Assembly: GCA_039881145.1 (NCBI GenBank) | Contig: JAYKKI010000088.1 | Coordinates: forward strand, 4,249,501 to 4,313,500 | Direction: 5' to 3' | DNA from: Druceiella hillmani | Taxonomy: Eukaryota > Arthropoda > Insecta > Lepidoptera > Hepialidae | DNA: 64,000 bases | Notes under the pieces: model-generated | What the model was told of the DNA's origin: nothing | The model's database searches: none | Seen by the model: the letters and a program-made list of their open reading frames with translations, nothing else | Shown: positions 1 to 11,150 of the stretch, one piece after another | Layout of the letters: every line of letters begins with the position of its first letter | Numbering within the stretch: position 1 is the first letter of the stretch | Made by a program: the position numbers and the translations under genes

Positions 1-839
1 GCAAGTAATAACGCTTTACAAGCTTAGGAAAAAAATGGTTTGCAATGATTATTGTAGAAAGATTGCAATTTGAAATGAAAAAATCGTACATCTAATAATT
101 CTTAATCAATTTATATATAACTCGTAAAATTTAAAAATAAATTGAATAGTAAGTGGGTCACAATGAGTTTCATTAATTAATTTTTAAATATTTAATTTAT
201 AAACAAATTTCATTAAATTACATTGCCAATTCTTTCAAATATGGACCAATATATTTGAAATATTTTTCTTATGTTTTCATAATTTTCTAAAACTGCCAGA
301 ATCATCAAAATACCTACTTATTTCTTTAATGAGAAAATATCCTAGCACAATAAAAGTTATATAAAATAAGGAAAAGCTCGTAAAAGCTTTCGCTATAAAG
401 TGAACCAAAAGTTCGTTTGACTGGGATGATGTTGTATCGGAAATAATCAATTAAGTTCTCAAACGATGTATCTGTAGTGTTTTCATATTAGGCTGGTATA
501 AACAGCATTTTATTTATAACTTAAAGGGAAAATATGTTTTTTATATTGTGGAATTATCTGAAGAGGTTAAATATGAGAATTGTTTGAATAATATTGGAAA
601 ACATTTGATATTGTGTATATTTTCAAAACAATATTTAAGGCCATTTTAATTTGGAACAGAATTGTCAAAAAAACAAAATTGTCGCACTACGAGAGTTTCG
701 TACACATTTAGGTATTCATAAACACTTAATGGTACGGAGAATTTCTATTAAAGTACTCATAACATTTTTATTTCATAGAATATAAAATACATTGGCTGCC
801 AAATCTTTCAGAACGGCATATTTAGAAAAATTGATAACT

Positions 840-1250
840 CCACATAAAACCAGAAATGATTGATTTTTGGATTTTTCCGGTTTACTTGTATTATAAGATC
901 ACTCATTATGCCGACTTTCAAGATATTAGGTTGAGCGGAAGTAACATTTATGTTTTGGTGACTAGTGAGTAGGACTACGGTAAAAGTGAAGGAGAAATAC
1001 GTTTTAGAGGACCATATCTTTTTGTTGCGTTAACAAAAAACTTGAACTTCTTACAGTACTATTACACTACATTTCTGAGCATACTTTATCAGTTAAAACT
1101 TGGAATCTCAAGCCGTCTATGAGAAAAAGGTGTTTGTCCGAGAGGAGGAAGAACGAACCGGCAACCATGTAATATGTAAAATGAAACAAGAAAAGAAACC
1201 CTCAGAGTGTTTCGTTTTTTGTTTTATTTTGTGGGACGGAACCCTGAAAA
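840..1250. repeat. Dispersed insect-type repeat with GGAACCCT end, copy in unit A
   Basis: This block (ACTCATTATGCCGACTTTCAAG through GACGGAACCCTGAAAATT) matches 8450-8840. It resembles from memory a non-coding repeat spread through insect genomes that carries a GGAACCCTAAAA end and a GACAGACAGAC stretch. The family name is not certain. No transposase or RT is visible, and the frame at 1100-1360 reads through it by chance. Confidence 0.45.
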
Positions 1251-2739
1251 TTAAAATTATTTCCAATGAATTATTTTTAACATTATTTTTAAATGGTGTA
1301 CATGAAGTTTTAACTATTGTTTTCTTAAGCTTAAAGCTCCATGTATTGCGAGAATTTTAATGTTAGTATCAATCAATGATAAGTATTTCTGTATATTATA
1401 AAAAAAGGATAATGGTTTTCAAACTAGCCTGAACAGTTACTAAGAACCTTCCAAGGAGACGGCACGGTCAGGGGAATTTAGCAACATGTGTTGTGGTTCG
1501 GTGTACTGAATGTAATTATTCACTGTGCACTGACTGCATTATCAATGATCACTCAACCATCCGACTGTTTGTCAGCACTTACTATTTTTAGATAAATATT
1601 GTGTTAATAAAATTTTTCACCTTTATTTCTTGCTAGTGCGCGCTTTTATTTCAATGAATAATTGCCTTCGTTTCTACACGAAAGTTGTTCTCAAACAAAA
1701 GTCTCCACCGTAGTGCCATCTCCAGGTTAATACAAATAAAAAACGATTCAGTCGCATGTTGACTACTCTTTGGGTTAGAGTTGTTGAAGTATGGACTCGT
1801 TAGATTCGGGCCATTATAATGTGTTTGTAAAAATGGTCGATTCCTATTGTTATATCTGGAAATTAATTTCTTATTCCTGTATTATTTTACCTACATATAT
1901 TTTCTTGTAATTTTTTTTATAATTCAGACAAAATTAAACATGGAAACGATTATATTTTTAAATCATAAAATAGTAAATGTGAATTAACCGTATCCCATTT
2001 GATTTTAGACTTATTTGAAAGAACCTGCTAAAATCTATAATTTTAATTTTTTTAAATTTGTTGGGTGTTCGGTTTCAAAACTAGAGGAACGGGTGCGTAT
2101 TTTAAACGACTTTGGGGATAAAATGGTATTATAATTTATAGCGTTTTTGAAAGTCTATCTAACGACATTAAATTCGGCTGGGTGTGAAATATCACTAAAC
2201 ATATAATGGCATAAGCTAATTTTTCTTTCGTATTTTCGTTTCACCTTTCCTTAAAATGAACTCTAGGTCTTAAAATGAACCAAAAGTACTGCAAAATTTC
2301 TTCGCAAAAGATTGGGAATCATCCAAAAGCCAAATTTGCGATATACACAAGGGGAAAATATTTAGATCTCATTTACCAGTTTTCATTTTTTGGAGCTATT
2401 TACGAAGTATTAAGCTTCAAAATGGTTGTAGGGTGGGTATCACAAGGAGGGTGGGTATCCTTGTGATTTGCGTAGACTTGCTATGTGAAAATATAAAAAA
2501 ATCTTGAAAATAGGTTTTGATGAGTGCTATGAATTGAAATTATTTTGCAATTTAATTATTTGGAATAAATAAAATTAATGATTCTCAAACTAACAAAAAA
2601 AAAAATTAATTAGGGGGAAATAAAGTAGATGTATAAAACATATTTTAAAGGCTCCGCTTTTCTTTTTGAGGTGTCTTAAAATATAATAATCTCGAACTGA
2701 GATATAGTTCCTGTTCTCCACATAGTAATCTTGCTTGTT

Positions 2740-3080
2740 GCTCAAACTCCATAGTATATTTATATGGGTAAAAAATAAAAGGAAAAGCAACACCGTAACC
2801 TTGGGCGAGTTCTCAACCACAGAGGCTCACAAATACAAACAAACAAATAAGACAATCTGTTAGCCACAGCCAATCAATCAAGGTCACTTCCGGTTGACCA
2901 GATGAAATCCGTCCCCAAATCATTAGGACGTTAATCCCGTGAACTTGTCTTCAGCTGAACGATCGCTCGGAAAATGCCGCTAAATATTAGACGATAATGA
3001 ATTTATAAGGATTTTTTCTCCGTCTTTTGATGGATCTATGTTTTATTTACGGCGTCCGCTTGCTTATATTTATATTTACT
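2740..3080 (-). repeat. GC-richer conserved core of the long repeat, copy A
   Basis: The best conserved part of the A/B/C unit; it also occurs at 9830-10200, 12872-13140 and, inverted, at 63600-64000. Shared blocks include GGTCACTTCCGGTTGACC, ATCCCGTGAACTTGTCTTC and GATCGCTCGG. In C and in the right-end copy the strand running away from the window centre has an open frame of 63-75 codons with shared residues (KALL, the KRPYG/KHPYG region, GSDL). Copies A and B do not keep one continuous frame. I do not recognise a protein and regard it as non-coding repeat. Confidence 0.6.
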
Positions 3081-3429
3081 CATTGAATTGAATATGTTGT
3101 AAACAGCCATTACAATATATTAATCTTGCTTTTAAGAAAAATGAAAAGCAATGAGCAAGGGAAATTAATTATATAATTTACCAAAGTTTCTTAATCATGG
3201 CTTAACAAAAATGTCACCGAAAATATGTACATCGATGTGGTGAGTACAGTAGTTAATATATTACTAATTAGCGAATATGTCAGTAAATTAAAAACGAAAT
3301 ATATTTAACGGTTAAAAAAAATTAAAGACAGAAAAAACTTTCTTTTAACTAGTACTCTGAGGTCACTAAACTCTTTTGCTCCATTCACCAAGCGACATCG
3401 TTCGTCATGGTTCGGCCTTTCTCGGGACG

Positions 3430-5788
3430 ATCTTAAAAAATGACCCGGTCCACCTATAACCTGTACTTGTTAAGCGGTGTTCTGTTACATTCTTTAAAAT
3501 TGCTTTGTTCCAATAAATCGTAACGTGGCAATACATAGCACGGAATCTTCTTTGAAGTAAAGACTTTCTAATATTATTTTAAATTTGTGTCCAAACAATT
3601 GTTTTCGCCTTATGTATTATGATATATGACTGCAATATCAGACTACTATTCATATGAATAACTAACAATTACCCCAAACCTTCTAAAGTCTTAACGCATA
3701 AATATAATAAAACGTAAACATTCTAGAAAACTTATTTTCGGTGAGTCAGGTTTGAATGCTTTTCAATTAATTTCTTTTAAATGTTATTAGATTTAAAATA
3801 GCGATATTATTTTGGGAGTAAATTTATTTTAATATCTAAAAAAAACTGTATAAATCTATTATCTTTAAACTATTATCTTTAAAACGTTATAGGGGAATTA
3901 AGAAATGTATTTGTATACAAATAAACATGCATGTCAGTTTGATTTATTTTCGCTTTTTTTGCATTTAATGACTGTTTATTTAAAAACTGACATTTCGTTA
4001 TTAAAAATATATGATTCCAGCAATTTAATCTGAGATGTCTGCTAAATATATAAACTTGATAAAAGATGTTTGGAATATTTTTAAAAATAAATAAAATGTA
4101 TTAATTACTGTTTATGCTCTATGGTCCCGAAAGCAAACGAAAAATGCCTGCGATAATTTCAATTTATTTAATTGAACCGAATTAAAATATAAAATATAAT
4201 AAACTACGTCACATACACAGTGATAATAATCATATTTTTTCCCTGGTCGCTATTGTCACGTTACCTTTACAACCGTATCATCGAGTTTATTAATTAAAAT
4301 AATATATAATAACGACAATTATATAATTATTATTATATAATTTTGTTAATTGCGTACAGTTACTGAAAGAGTACTGTCTATTGTATTTATTTTCTTTCAC
4401 CCAAAACAGTAACGTTAACACTTTTTAATGCAGGTTATTGTCAATTGTTTAAAAATATAATTATAAATGTTTCCATAATTTGACCGACAGATAGCGCCAG
4501 GACAGTGTTATATATTGACGAAACGCTATAGAATTATCCTGTCAGTGTTTCATCTATCGTAGAGTTGTGACCATATGTGTGGTTCCTCTTAAACAAAACA
4601 AGCAAGTGCGAGTCTGTCTTACGTATCAAGGGTTCCGTTCCTCGTATGAAATAAAATTTATTATCTAAGTCATCAATAATATGGGCTTCTCAGTTCAATG
4701 AATACTAAATAATACGTAATGCAATTAAGTGGGAAGAGCGCGTATGTAGGTTCCTTTACATGCCAGAAATTTGTGACATCTAGAATTATCGTCGCCATTT
4801 TTCTACAATTTTTGCGTAGGTTTCATAACTTTAGTTCAATAGTTTCAAAAATAAGGGTGGGGTGTCGAATTGTTTTTATGCATATTATTCAGTATATCTC
4901 TGAAGATATCCTACTTAAAATTGTGATATACTAATATATCATATCTAAAATTACGAATTTTTGCTTCTTTTATGAATAGCATTCACCATTACGTATGGAA
5001 TATAGTTTTTTTTAAAGTGCCAAATTTGACTCCCTTCCAACAATTTTCATGTAAATATTTTTATATATTAGCTATTGAGACATGTATTGAGATTTGTGGG
5101 CTGTGAACATGCTTTATTACTTTGTCGAAATTCAAGTTTTTATGTGAAGCGGTTTCTGACAAAAACGGATGTGGTAGAGAACAGGAGGATATATGAATGA
5201 TCGTATAAAGATACCATTTTTCCTTTTAAAGTACTGAATCCTAACTACGCATAGAAATATGTTGATCTTTTACATTTTGGAGACAATATTAAAACAAGCA
5301 AACACACAGAGGCGCCCATCAAGCAAATAAAATTTTTTAAAATTTTTTGATCATGGACGAAAGTACTTTAACGTTAATATTAGTCGTATCACTTGAGGTT
5401 AATATTAGTTTGAAATTGTGTTAATAATAACTTGAAGAGGTAATTAATAGCTACTTGATAATGCATTAACATGTACTTCACAGCGAGTTACCGGTCAATT
5501 AACGAGAGTGTAACGCCCGCCTAATCCCGATATTCGATCTGCCTTTATGTTAGAAGAGTGCGCCGCACTAGTGGGAATACTGTTTGCACTGCAGACTGCT
5601 CTGTGGTGTACAATTGTGTGTTTGACTTAGTGGATATAATTCTAGATGAAGGTTTTACATTAGCATGTAAAATTTTATTGGTCCATTTTTAACGGCTTAA
5701 AAAAAGTAATTTTATATGTATTACTAGCCGGTTATGTAGTTTCGCTCTTGTCTATGTTAGACTCACAAGAATAACAAATTATTTATCC
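3430..5788. other. AT-rich interval in copy A, no gene seen
   Basis: Not matched in copies B or C, which explains why the A-to-B spacing (about 7.7 kb) exceeds B-to-C (about 4.35 kb). It contains an 11-bp AT palindrome at 4317-4342 and an AGGGTTCCGTTCC fragment near 4630 reminiscent of the dispersed repeat noted above. The frame at 4719-4934 shows no recognisable domain. Nothing else stands out. Confidence 0.5.
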
Positions 5789-5844
5789 ACGATTTACTGG
5801 CAATGCAGACGGACCTACGTCCGTCTGCATTGCCAGTGAATCGT
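5789..5844. repeat. 26-bp stem, 4-nt loop hairpin
   Basis: Left stem 5789-5814, loop 5815-5818 (CTAC), right stem 5819-5844. Pairing is complete except for one mismatch. The stem is GC-richer than its surroundings (core GGCAATGCAGACGGAC). No flanking target-site duplication is obvious. It could be the fused ends of a small inverted-repeat transposon or a local inverted duplication. Confidence 0.85.
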
Positions 5845-5889
5845 ACATTGCTATCTGCAATAATGAAAAAAAAAACATTGATTGTAGCT

Positions 5890-6200
5890 GACTCTAGCCG
5901 TTCTGAACGTTACAGTTGAAACGCGCTAATATAGAAAAGGGCCGAATTTACCATTTAATACGAATTTACGGAGACGGTAGATATCATGGGAAAACAGGTT
6001 TCCATTCAAACGAAGTCACGATTTATTTTCAGGGTTCCATAGCCAAACTAGAAACCTCCATAGCTTTGACATGCGAGAGAGAGGCGGCCGTCTGTATGTC
6101 ACAATCGTTATTCTTAGAATTTTTATGCCATATTGCTAAAATTGGCCTTGATTATATGTATCAATATAGCTTAAAATATTTTGAATCAATTTAAAAAAGA
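5890..6200 (+). repeat. Fragment of dispersed GGTTCC-AGCCAAA repeat
   Basis: Contains TCAGGGTTCCATAGCCAAAC followed by a decayed segment ending near GTCTGTATGTCAC. The order (GGGTTCCgTAGCCAAAc, then CTGTCTGTC-like DNA) resembles a dispersed non-coding repeat known from insects. A related fragment in the opposite orientation is at 13985-14115. The 92-codon frame over it has no recognisable domain. Confidence 0.4.
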
Positions 6201-7646
6201 TAAAATGTGGTAATTTTTCTGTTTCTGTACCCCATTGAATCGGTGGGGAATCAAATATATTGGAGGTATGCTGTAAATAAATTTTCAATAAAAGTATCTG
6301 CTTACGAAATAATAAGCTTTAAAATGGTATTTTTTTCTCCATTACGTGTCTCCGCGACCACCAGCAAAAATATTTTTTTTTAATATGGGTCTGTAAAAAG
6401 TAAATATATGATTGTAATTTAAAATTTAAATTTATCTTATAACCTAAAGAGGTCAGTGTTCCATACATTACCCTAATTTTTTGCATACGTATGATATAAA
6501 AAATGATTAAAGTAATTTATTAAAATACTCGTCAGATTTTGAAATTTGATTCGACCTTATATCAACGGTATAGGGATGAAATTTGTAAACCTGGCACAGT
6601 CGAGAGCTATACTTAATTATGGTTATTATAGAGAAAATGACACTTTAGGTAATAACGAAAATTTGCTAAGGTGAAGAGTAATTTTCTTCTTATATTGGTG
6701 CGATTCGTAGACTGAATTTTTTGTAATATCTTGTGACTTCAAATCTAATCTATCTAAGGCTACAGAACTCTATCAAGTATCACTAAAATCTAGATAAATA
6801 CTAAAATCTACTCAACTCCATAATTTTTAAGTCGAATAAAAGTTTTGAAAAAGAATAAAAAAAATGAATTTCATTTTTCTATATTATTTATACAAAAATG
6901 GAGTTCACTGAGGTTTCTTTTAGAAGATTTATAAAAAAATTAAGTGAAGAATGAACCACAATAATTTTATTGAAATAGTACTCCCTATCTATTCCAAGAA
7001 ATTATGGAATGAGCTAAATACTGCATCTAGAATAATTGCATGGTTCAATCACACTTCATCCATTATCTATCCTTTCTAGAATTAATTAAAATATTGTTAA
7101 ATTAATTCTTACTACATTAATAAACTAACATTTTCGATCCTAAGTTATTTCGTTACAAGCTTTTAAAGAAAATTTCTTAAAATAATTTTATAAGTTTGTT
7201 ATTGCCTGTGTTTTAAATTATCTTTCAGAATACTGTGATAATTCTTGGTACGGATATATTTATTAACCTCTCACTAATTCGAAGAGTTCAACAGACTGCA
7301 AATATCCGATAATAGCAACATGGACAGCAGCCGGAAAAGCAAATAACGGTCCATAAACTGCGACGCATTTAGCAAATAGATCGAAGCAAAGCGTCTATAC
7401 GTATTCCATTATAGGACTATTGCTGCCGTTGAGCGTGGTAATGATAATGTAATTGTTAACATACTGTCAAGTGATTGTTTCGAGTGGTTGCTGTTACTTT
7501 TAATGTTGATTTAGTTATTAGTTTACGCCAATGTTGAGCTATTCTAGAAAGTTCTTAGTTAATAGTTTCATGGGTAAAAAGGATATTGCCAGCTGCGAGT
7601 ATTAAGACTTTACAAGTTTAAAAAACTTCTCAAATATTGAGTGCAT

Positions 7647-7697
7647 ATATTGCCATTTTACTAAATTGTATTGTACAATTTAGTAAAACGGCAATAT
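7647..7697. repeat. 24-bp stem, 3-nt loop hairpin private to copy B
   Basis: Left stem 7647-7670, loop TTG, right stem 7674-7697, with one mismatch. Copy C has only a single arm-like motif (ATTGCCGTTTTACTAAA near 12 kb), so the second arm in B looks like a local inverted duplication made after the units separated. Confidence 0.85.
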
Positions 7698-8406
7698 GTT
7701 GCTCGAAATGCCGATAGATATAAAAATCAGACTAATAATTAATAATTTTAATTTACGAATTATGAAATTTTAATTTTTAATATTACAATTAATCTGAGAA
7801 TTAAAAAAACACTGTTATTTCATAGTTTTAAGTTTTCACTTCTGTCGGCAGTATTCATGATTGCCTACACTTTTTTCACATATTTAGAAGAAGCAGCATA
7901 TAGAACATTTTTGTTATATTTTTTTATAATTTTTTATTGAGGAAATATTTTTGCAACAAAAAAAATATTTCAACCATAATATTCGCTGCATCATATTACT
8001 CTATGTAGACTAATGTAGAGCCGAACCAGTAATCAGTTGAAAGCGGGATTTTCACGTCGAAATATGGAAAAGCTCTTGAAAGCTTTTGCCATAAAACGAG
8101 CCACAAGTTCGTTTCACCGGTATGATGTTATTTCGATAGTATTCAATTAAGCTCTCGTTCGATGTATCTCCTAGCACTTTTATATTACGCTGGTATAAAT
8201 ACCATTTTTTTATAGTTTATAATGACAATAAGTTTATTTAATTTTGGAATTGCATGAAGAGGCTACATGTGAGAATTATCTGAATAATGTAGTAAAATCT
8301 TAGTTTCGTGGGTATTTTGGACAAAAATATTTTAGATTATTTTAAAATTTGGAAATATAAACCTGTCACGCTCGAGTAGAACCTGTCACGCACGTGTGCG
8401 TTTTTA

Positions 8407-8438
8407 TTAAATAAGCGCCTTCATAGGCGCTTATTTAA
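8407..8438. repeat. 14-bp perfect stem-loop
   Basis: Stem 8407-8420 pairs perfectly with 8425-8438 around loop TCAT, followed by an A-run. It looks like a bacterial intrinsic terminator but sits in eukaryotic repeat DNA and is not in the aligned part of copy A. Confidence 0.8.
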
Positions 8439-8449
8439 AAAAAAATGTA

Positions 8450-8840
8450 ATTCCGAAGAGGACATAGTCGATTTTTGGATTTTTTCCCTCTTTTTGTGCT
8501 ACCTCTCTTGTAATACCTCTCATTATGCCGGCTTTCAAGATTGTAAGTCGACCGGAAGAACCAAAGTATAGGTTTTGATGACCAGTAAGTAAGGTACGGT
8601 AAAAATAAAGAAAAAAGTACGGTTTTAAAAATCAGGTCTTTTTGTTGCATGAACTTAAAACCTTGAATCATCTAGGGCTATAGGAATCAATATACAACAT
8701 TTAATTTCAACTTGATATCTCAAGTAGTTTCTGACAAAAAGGGTTTTGATAGATAGAAAGACGAACAAGCAGACAACCAAGTGTTTTAGTTAGTTTTTTT
8801 TATTTAAATCGGAACGGAATCCTAAAAATTAAAATGATTT
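8450..8840. repeat. Dispersed insect-type repeat, copy in unit B
   Basis: Matches 840-1250. Contains CTTGATATCTCAAGTAGTTT, a decayed GACAGACA-like run (AGACGAACAAGCAGACAACC) and GGAACGGAATCCTAAAAATT, in the order expected for the dispersed repeat. Non-coding. The minus-strand frame at 8435-8671 is incidental. Confidence 0.45.
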
Positions 8841-9829
8841 CAGATGAATTATTTCTAACATTATTTTTATATTTTTTGGATGTATATTTTTTGGAGTAAT
8901 CGTGCCGTCTCCTGATTAATCCAAATAAAAAACGGTTCAACTGCATCTTGGACACTTTTTGGGTTAGAGTTGTTGAAGTATGAACTTATGAAATTCGTGC
9001 TTACATGGACAGTTATGACCAAATAATGTATGAAATTCTAATATACTGTTCTGTATAGTGTTAGTCTGTGTACTGTATAGTGTTCGATTCCTACTGTTGT
9101 ACCTAGAAATCACTTTCTTTTTCTAGTATTATTTTATTTTTGTACCCAAATAAAACTTTTACGTAACTTTTGTTATCATACCGGTTTATACTGTACCATA
9201 TTTTTGTTTATGGGTCGCTATTTGCATTATTATATGCCTTTTGAGCTCTAGTTAAGAAATTACATTAGTAGCCCTATGATTTTTATTGCGTCATTGTTAA
9301 ATTATAATGCAATCATCAATTGATTCTTTATGAAATGTTTATTATCAGTAATATAACACATTTTTATAACTGAAACCTTCACCATTTTAAATGGAAAGAA
9401 AATAACTAGACTTATTTTTACGAAATAATTTAATTTTTTCACATTCAAAAGGCTGCAAATACAATGTCAATAAACGGCTTGAATTTGAATTTTCTCTTAA
9501 ACTAATCTAAAGTGTGAGCCACAAGATTTTCAAAAGTAACAGAGCATATAAGAGAAATAATACATTTGTTATAAGAACTAATTTGAGCCGAATTCCTGAG
9601 TATCTGCTCTCGAAATGTATGTTGTATATTTGGCAAGAAATCTTTTATTACTGGTGATTCAGATGTATCTACTTCAATCTGATCTGTTATTCAATAACAG
9701 AAATAATTATAGCAAATTACAAATTTTGCGGGTATATTTTGTATTATAGTCATTTGTAGTTTTAGAAAATATGTTTGCAAAGCAAAATTCTTTAGTTATA
9801 CTAAAATACTAAATCTAAATTCACAGACA

Positions 9830-10200
9830 TACAAGTAAAAAAATACTGCCTATTAATACTCACCCAAAAATATAGCTTGATGCTCGAACTGGACAGTATA
9901 TTTCCATGGCTAACCAAAAAAGGGTAAAGTTCATAAAACCGTAACCTTGGGCGAGTCTTCAACCGTATAGGCTCACAAATACAAATACAAAAAATAAGGT
10001 AATTTGTTAGCCACAGCCAATCGATCAAGGTCACTTTCGTTTAACCGGAAGTAGTGCATCCGAAATCCGTAAGGATGTTAATCTCGTGAACTTGTCTTCC
10101 GCTGAAAGATCGCTCGGGAGCTGTCGCCGAAGATTAGACGATTATTTCGCCCTCTCTCAATGAATTTAGGTTTTATTCATAGTGCCCGATTGCTTATCTA
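9830..10200 (-). repeat. Conserved core of the long repeat, copy B
   Basis: Aligns with 2740-3080, 12872-13140 and inverted 63600-64000. It keeps the ACCTTGGGCGAGTC segment and the GTTAGCCATGGAAATATACTG region (reverse complement), both deleted in copy C. The right-arm end copy therefore matches B over more of its length than it matches C, although C is its mirror partner. Confidence 0.6.
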
Positions 10201-10499
10201 TTTATTTACTCACTAGATTATGTGTATTATGTAATGACATCATAAAATATTAAACTTGTTTTGGAAGTTAACAAAATGCGGTAATCAAGGGAAGTGAAAT
10301 ATTTAATTTACCCAAGTTAAAGAATATTGGATCAAGGCGTGCTCCAAAAGATTGACAATGGTGTGTAGAATGAAATCTTTATAAATATTATTAATAAGCT
10401 AATATGTTAGTAAACTAAAATAAAAACATTTCAATGACATAAAAGAATATTAAAAACATAAATACTTACTTTTATCAAGCGTCTTCAACAAATAATAAC

Positions 10500-11150
10500 T
10501 TGGATGTTTAAAGATCACCTGCCAGCGTAGAGATCAATTGTATCGTTATTTAAGTAAATAATCTATCCGTATAGTATGGACATGGTACCGGAATTGGCTT
10601 TTCCGACGGGTTAATGAAATACTGTATAATAGAGTGTTAATATAGTGGGGGTAATTACATAAAAAAATTGCGGATTCCCATACGTACAAAGGATGGAGGG
10701 GATGATTTTTTCATTCAAATACTCCATTGTAAGGATGTACTTAAGTTGCTCTTTCAAAGATATTAAAAATATGCCATGAACTCTTTTCCAATACAGGGAT
10801 CCATTTACGAAATATTGAGCATCAAAATGGTTACTTTTGTTAGAGTTACTTATTTCTATCCTCTACTAGTTAAACTGCCATTTTTCAATACATTGAATGT
10901 GTTAATAGTGGTAATATAACGAAGAAAATTATCTCAGCTATGCAAACTATCAGTTTCGAGAAATAATCGTTTTGTATAACAAATGTCGGTCATGTGCGTT
11001 TTGGAATACGCACAAAGTCCAGGTACGTAATTATCTTTATATCTAGAACTCGTTTAAGAAAGTTGAAGAAATCAAATTTAATTGAGTTTTCTAATCAAAT
11101 GCTTAGAATTTTTGTGAATATTTTCAAATTAACTTTTGAAAGGTTTGAAT
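10500..11150. other. AT-rich interval between repeat units B and C
   Basis: No open frame above 60 codons, no clear repeat and no recognisable transposon motif. It probably includes the unit boundary. Confidence 0.4.

Larger units (their letters stand above)
1..3430. repeat. Long direct-repeat unit, copy A (5' end outside window)
   Basis: Blocks here recur in the same orientation in copies B and C. The block at 369-510 (AAAGCTCGTAAAAGCTTT, then an ACAAGTTCGTTT-like motif and a conserved GATGTATC) matches 8065-8210 and 12417-12560. 840-1240 matches 8450-8820, 1700-1815 matches 8890-9000, and 2750-3330 matches 9830-10470 and 12885-13430. Order and orientation are kept, so this is one copy of a tandemly repeated multi-kilobase unit and not scattered repeats. 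Compared with B it has an extra stretch at about 1330-1690, part of which (about 1440-1540) is shared with C at 12.70-12.89 kb. Small open frames are present but none is conserved or recognisable. Confidence 0.75.
6700..10500. repeat. Long direct-repeat unit, copy B
   Basis: 6840-7060 matches 11160-11390 (copy C) at about +4.32 kb. 8065-8210 matches A (369-510) and C (12417-12560). 8450-8840 and 8890-9000 match A only, because C has a deletion there. 9830-10470 matches A and C. Unit length is about 4.3 kb. It carries two private hairpins (7647-7697 and 8407-8438). No gene is seen. Confidence 0.75.

Noticed and set aside
8407..8438. Intrinsic terminator (GC-containing stem followed by an A/T run)
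   Set aside because: Eukaryotic repeat DNA with no gene upstream. Better seen as one of several private hairpins.
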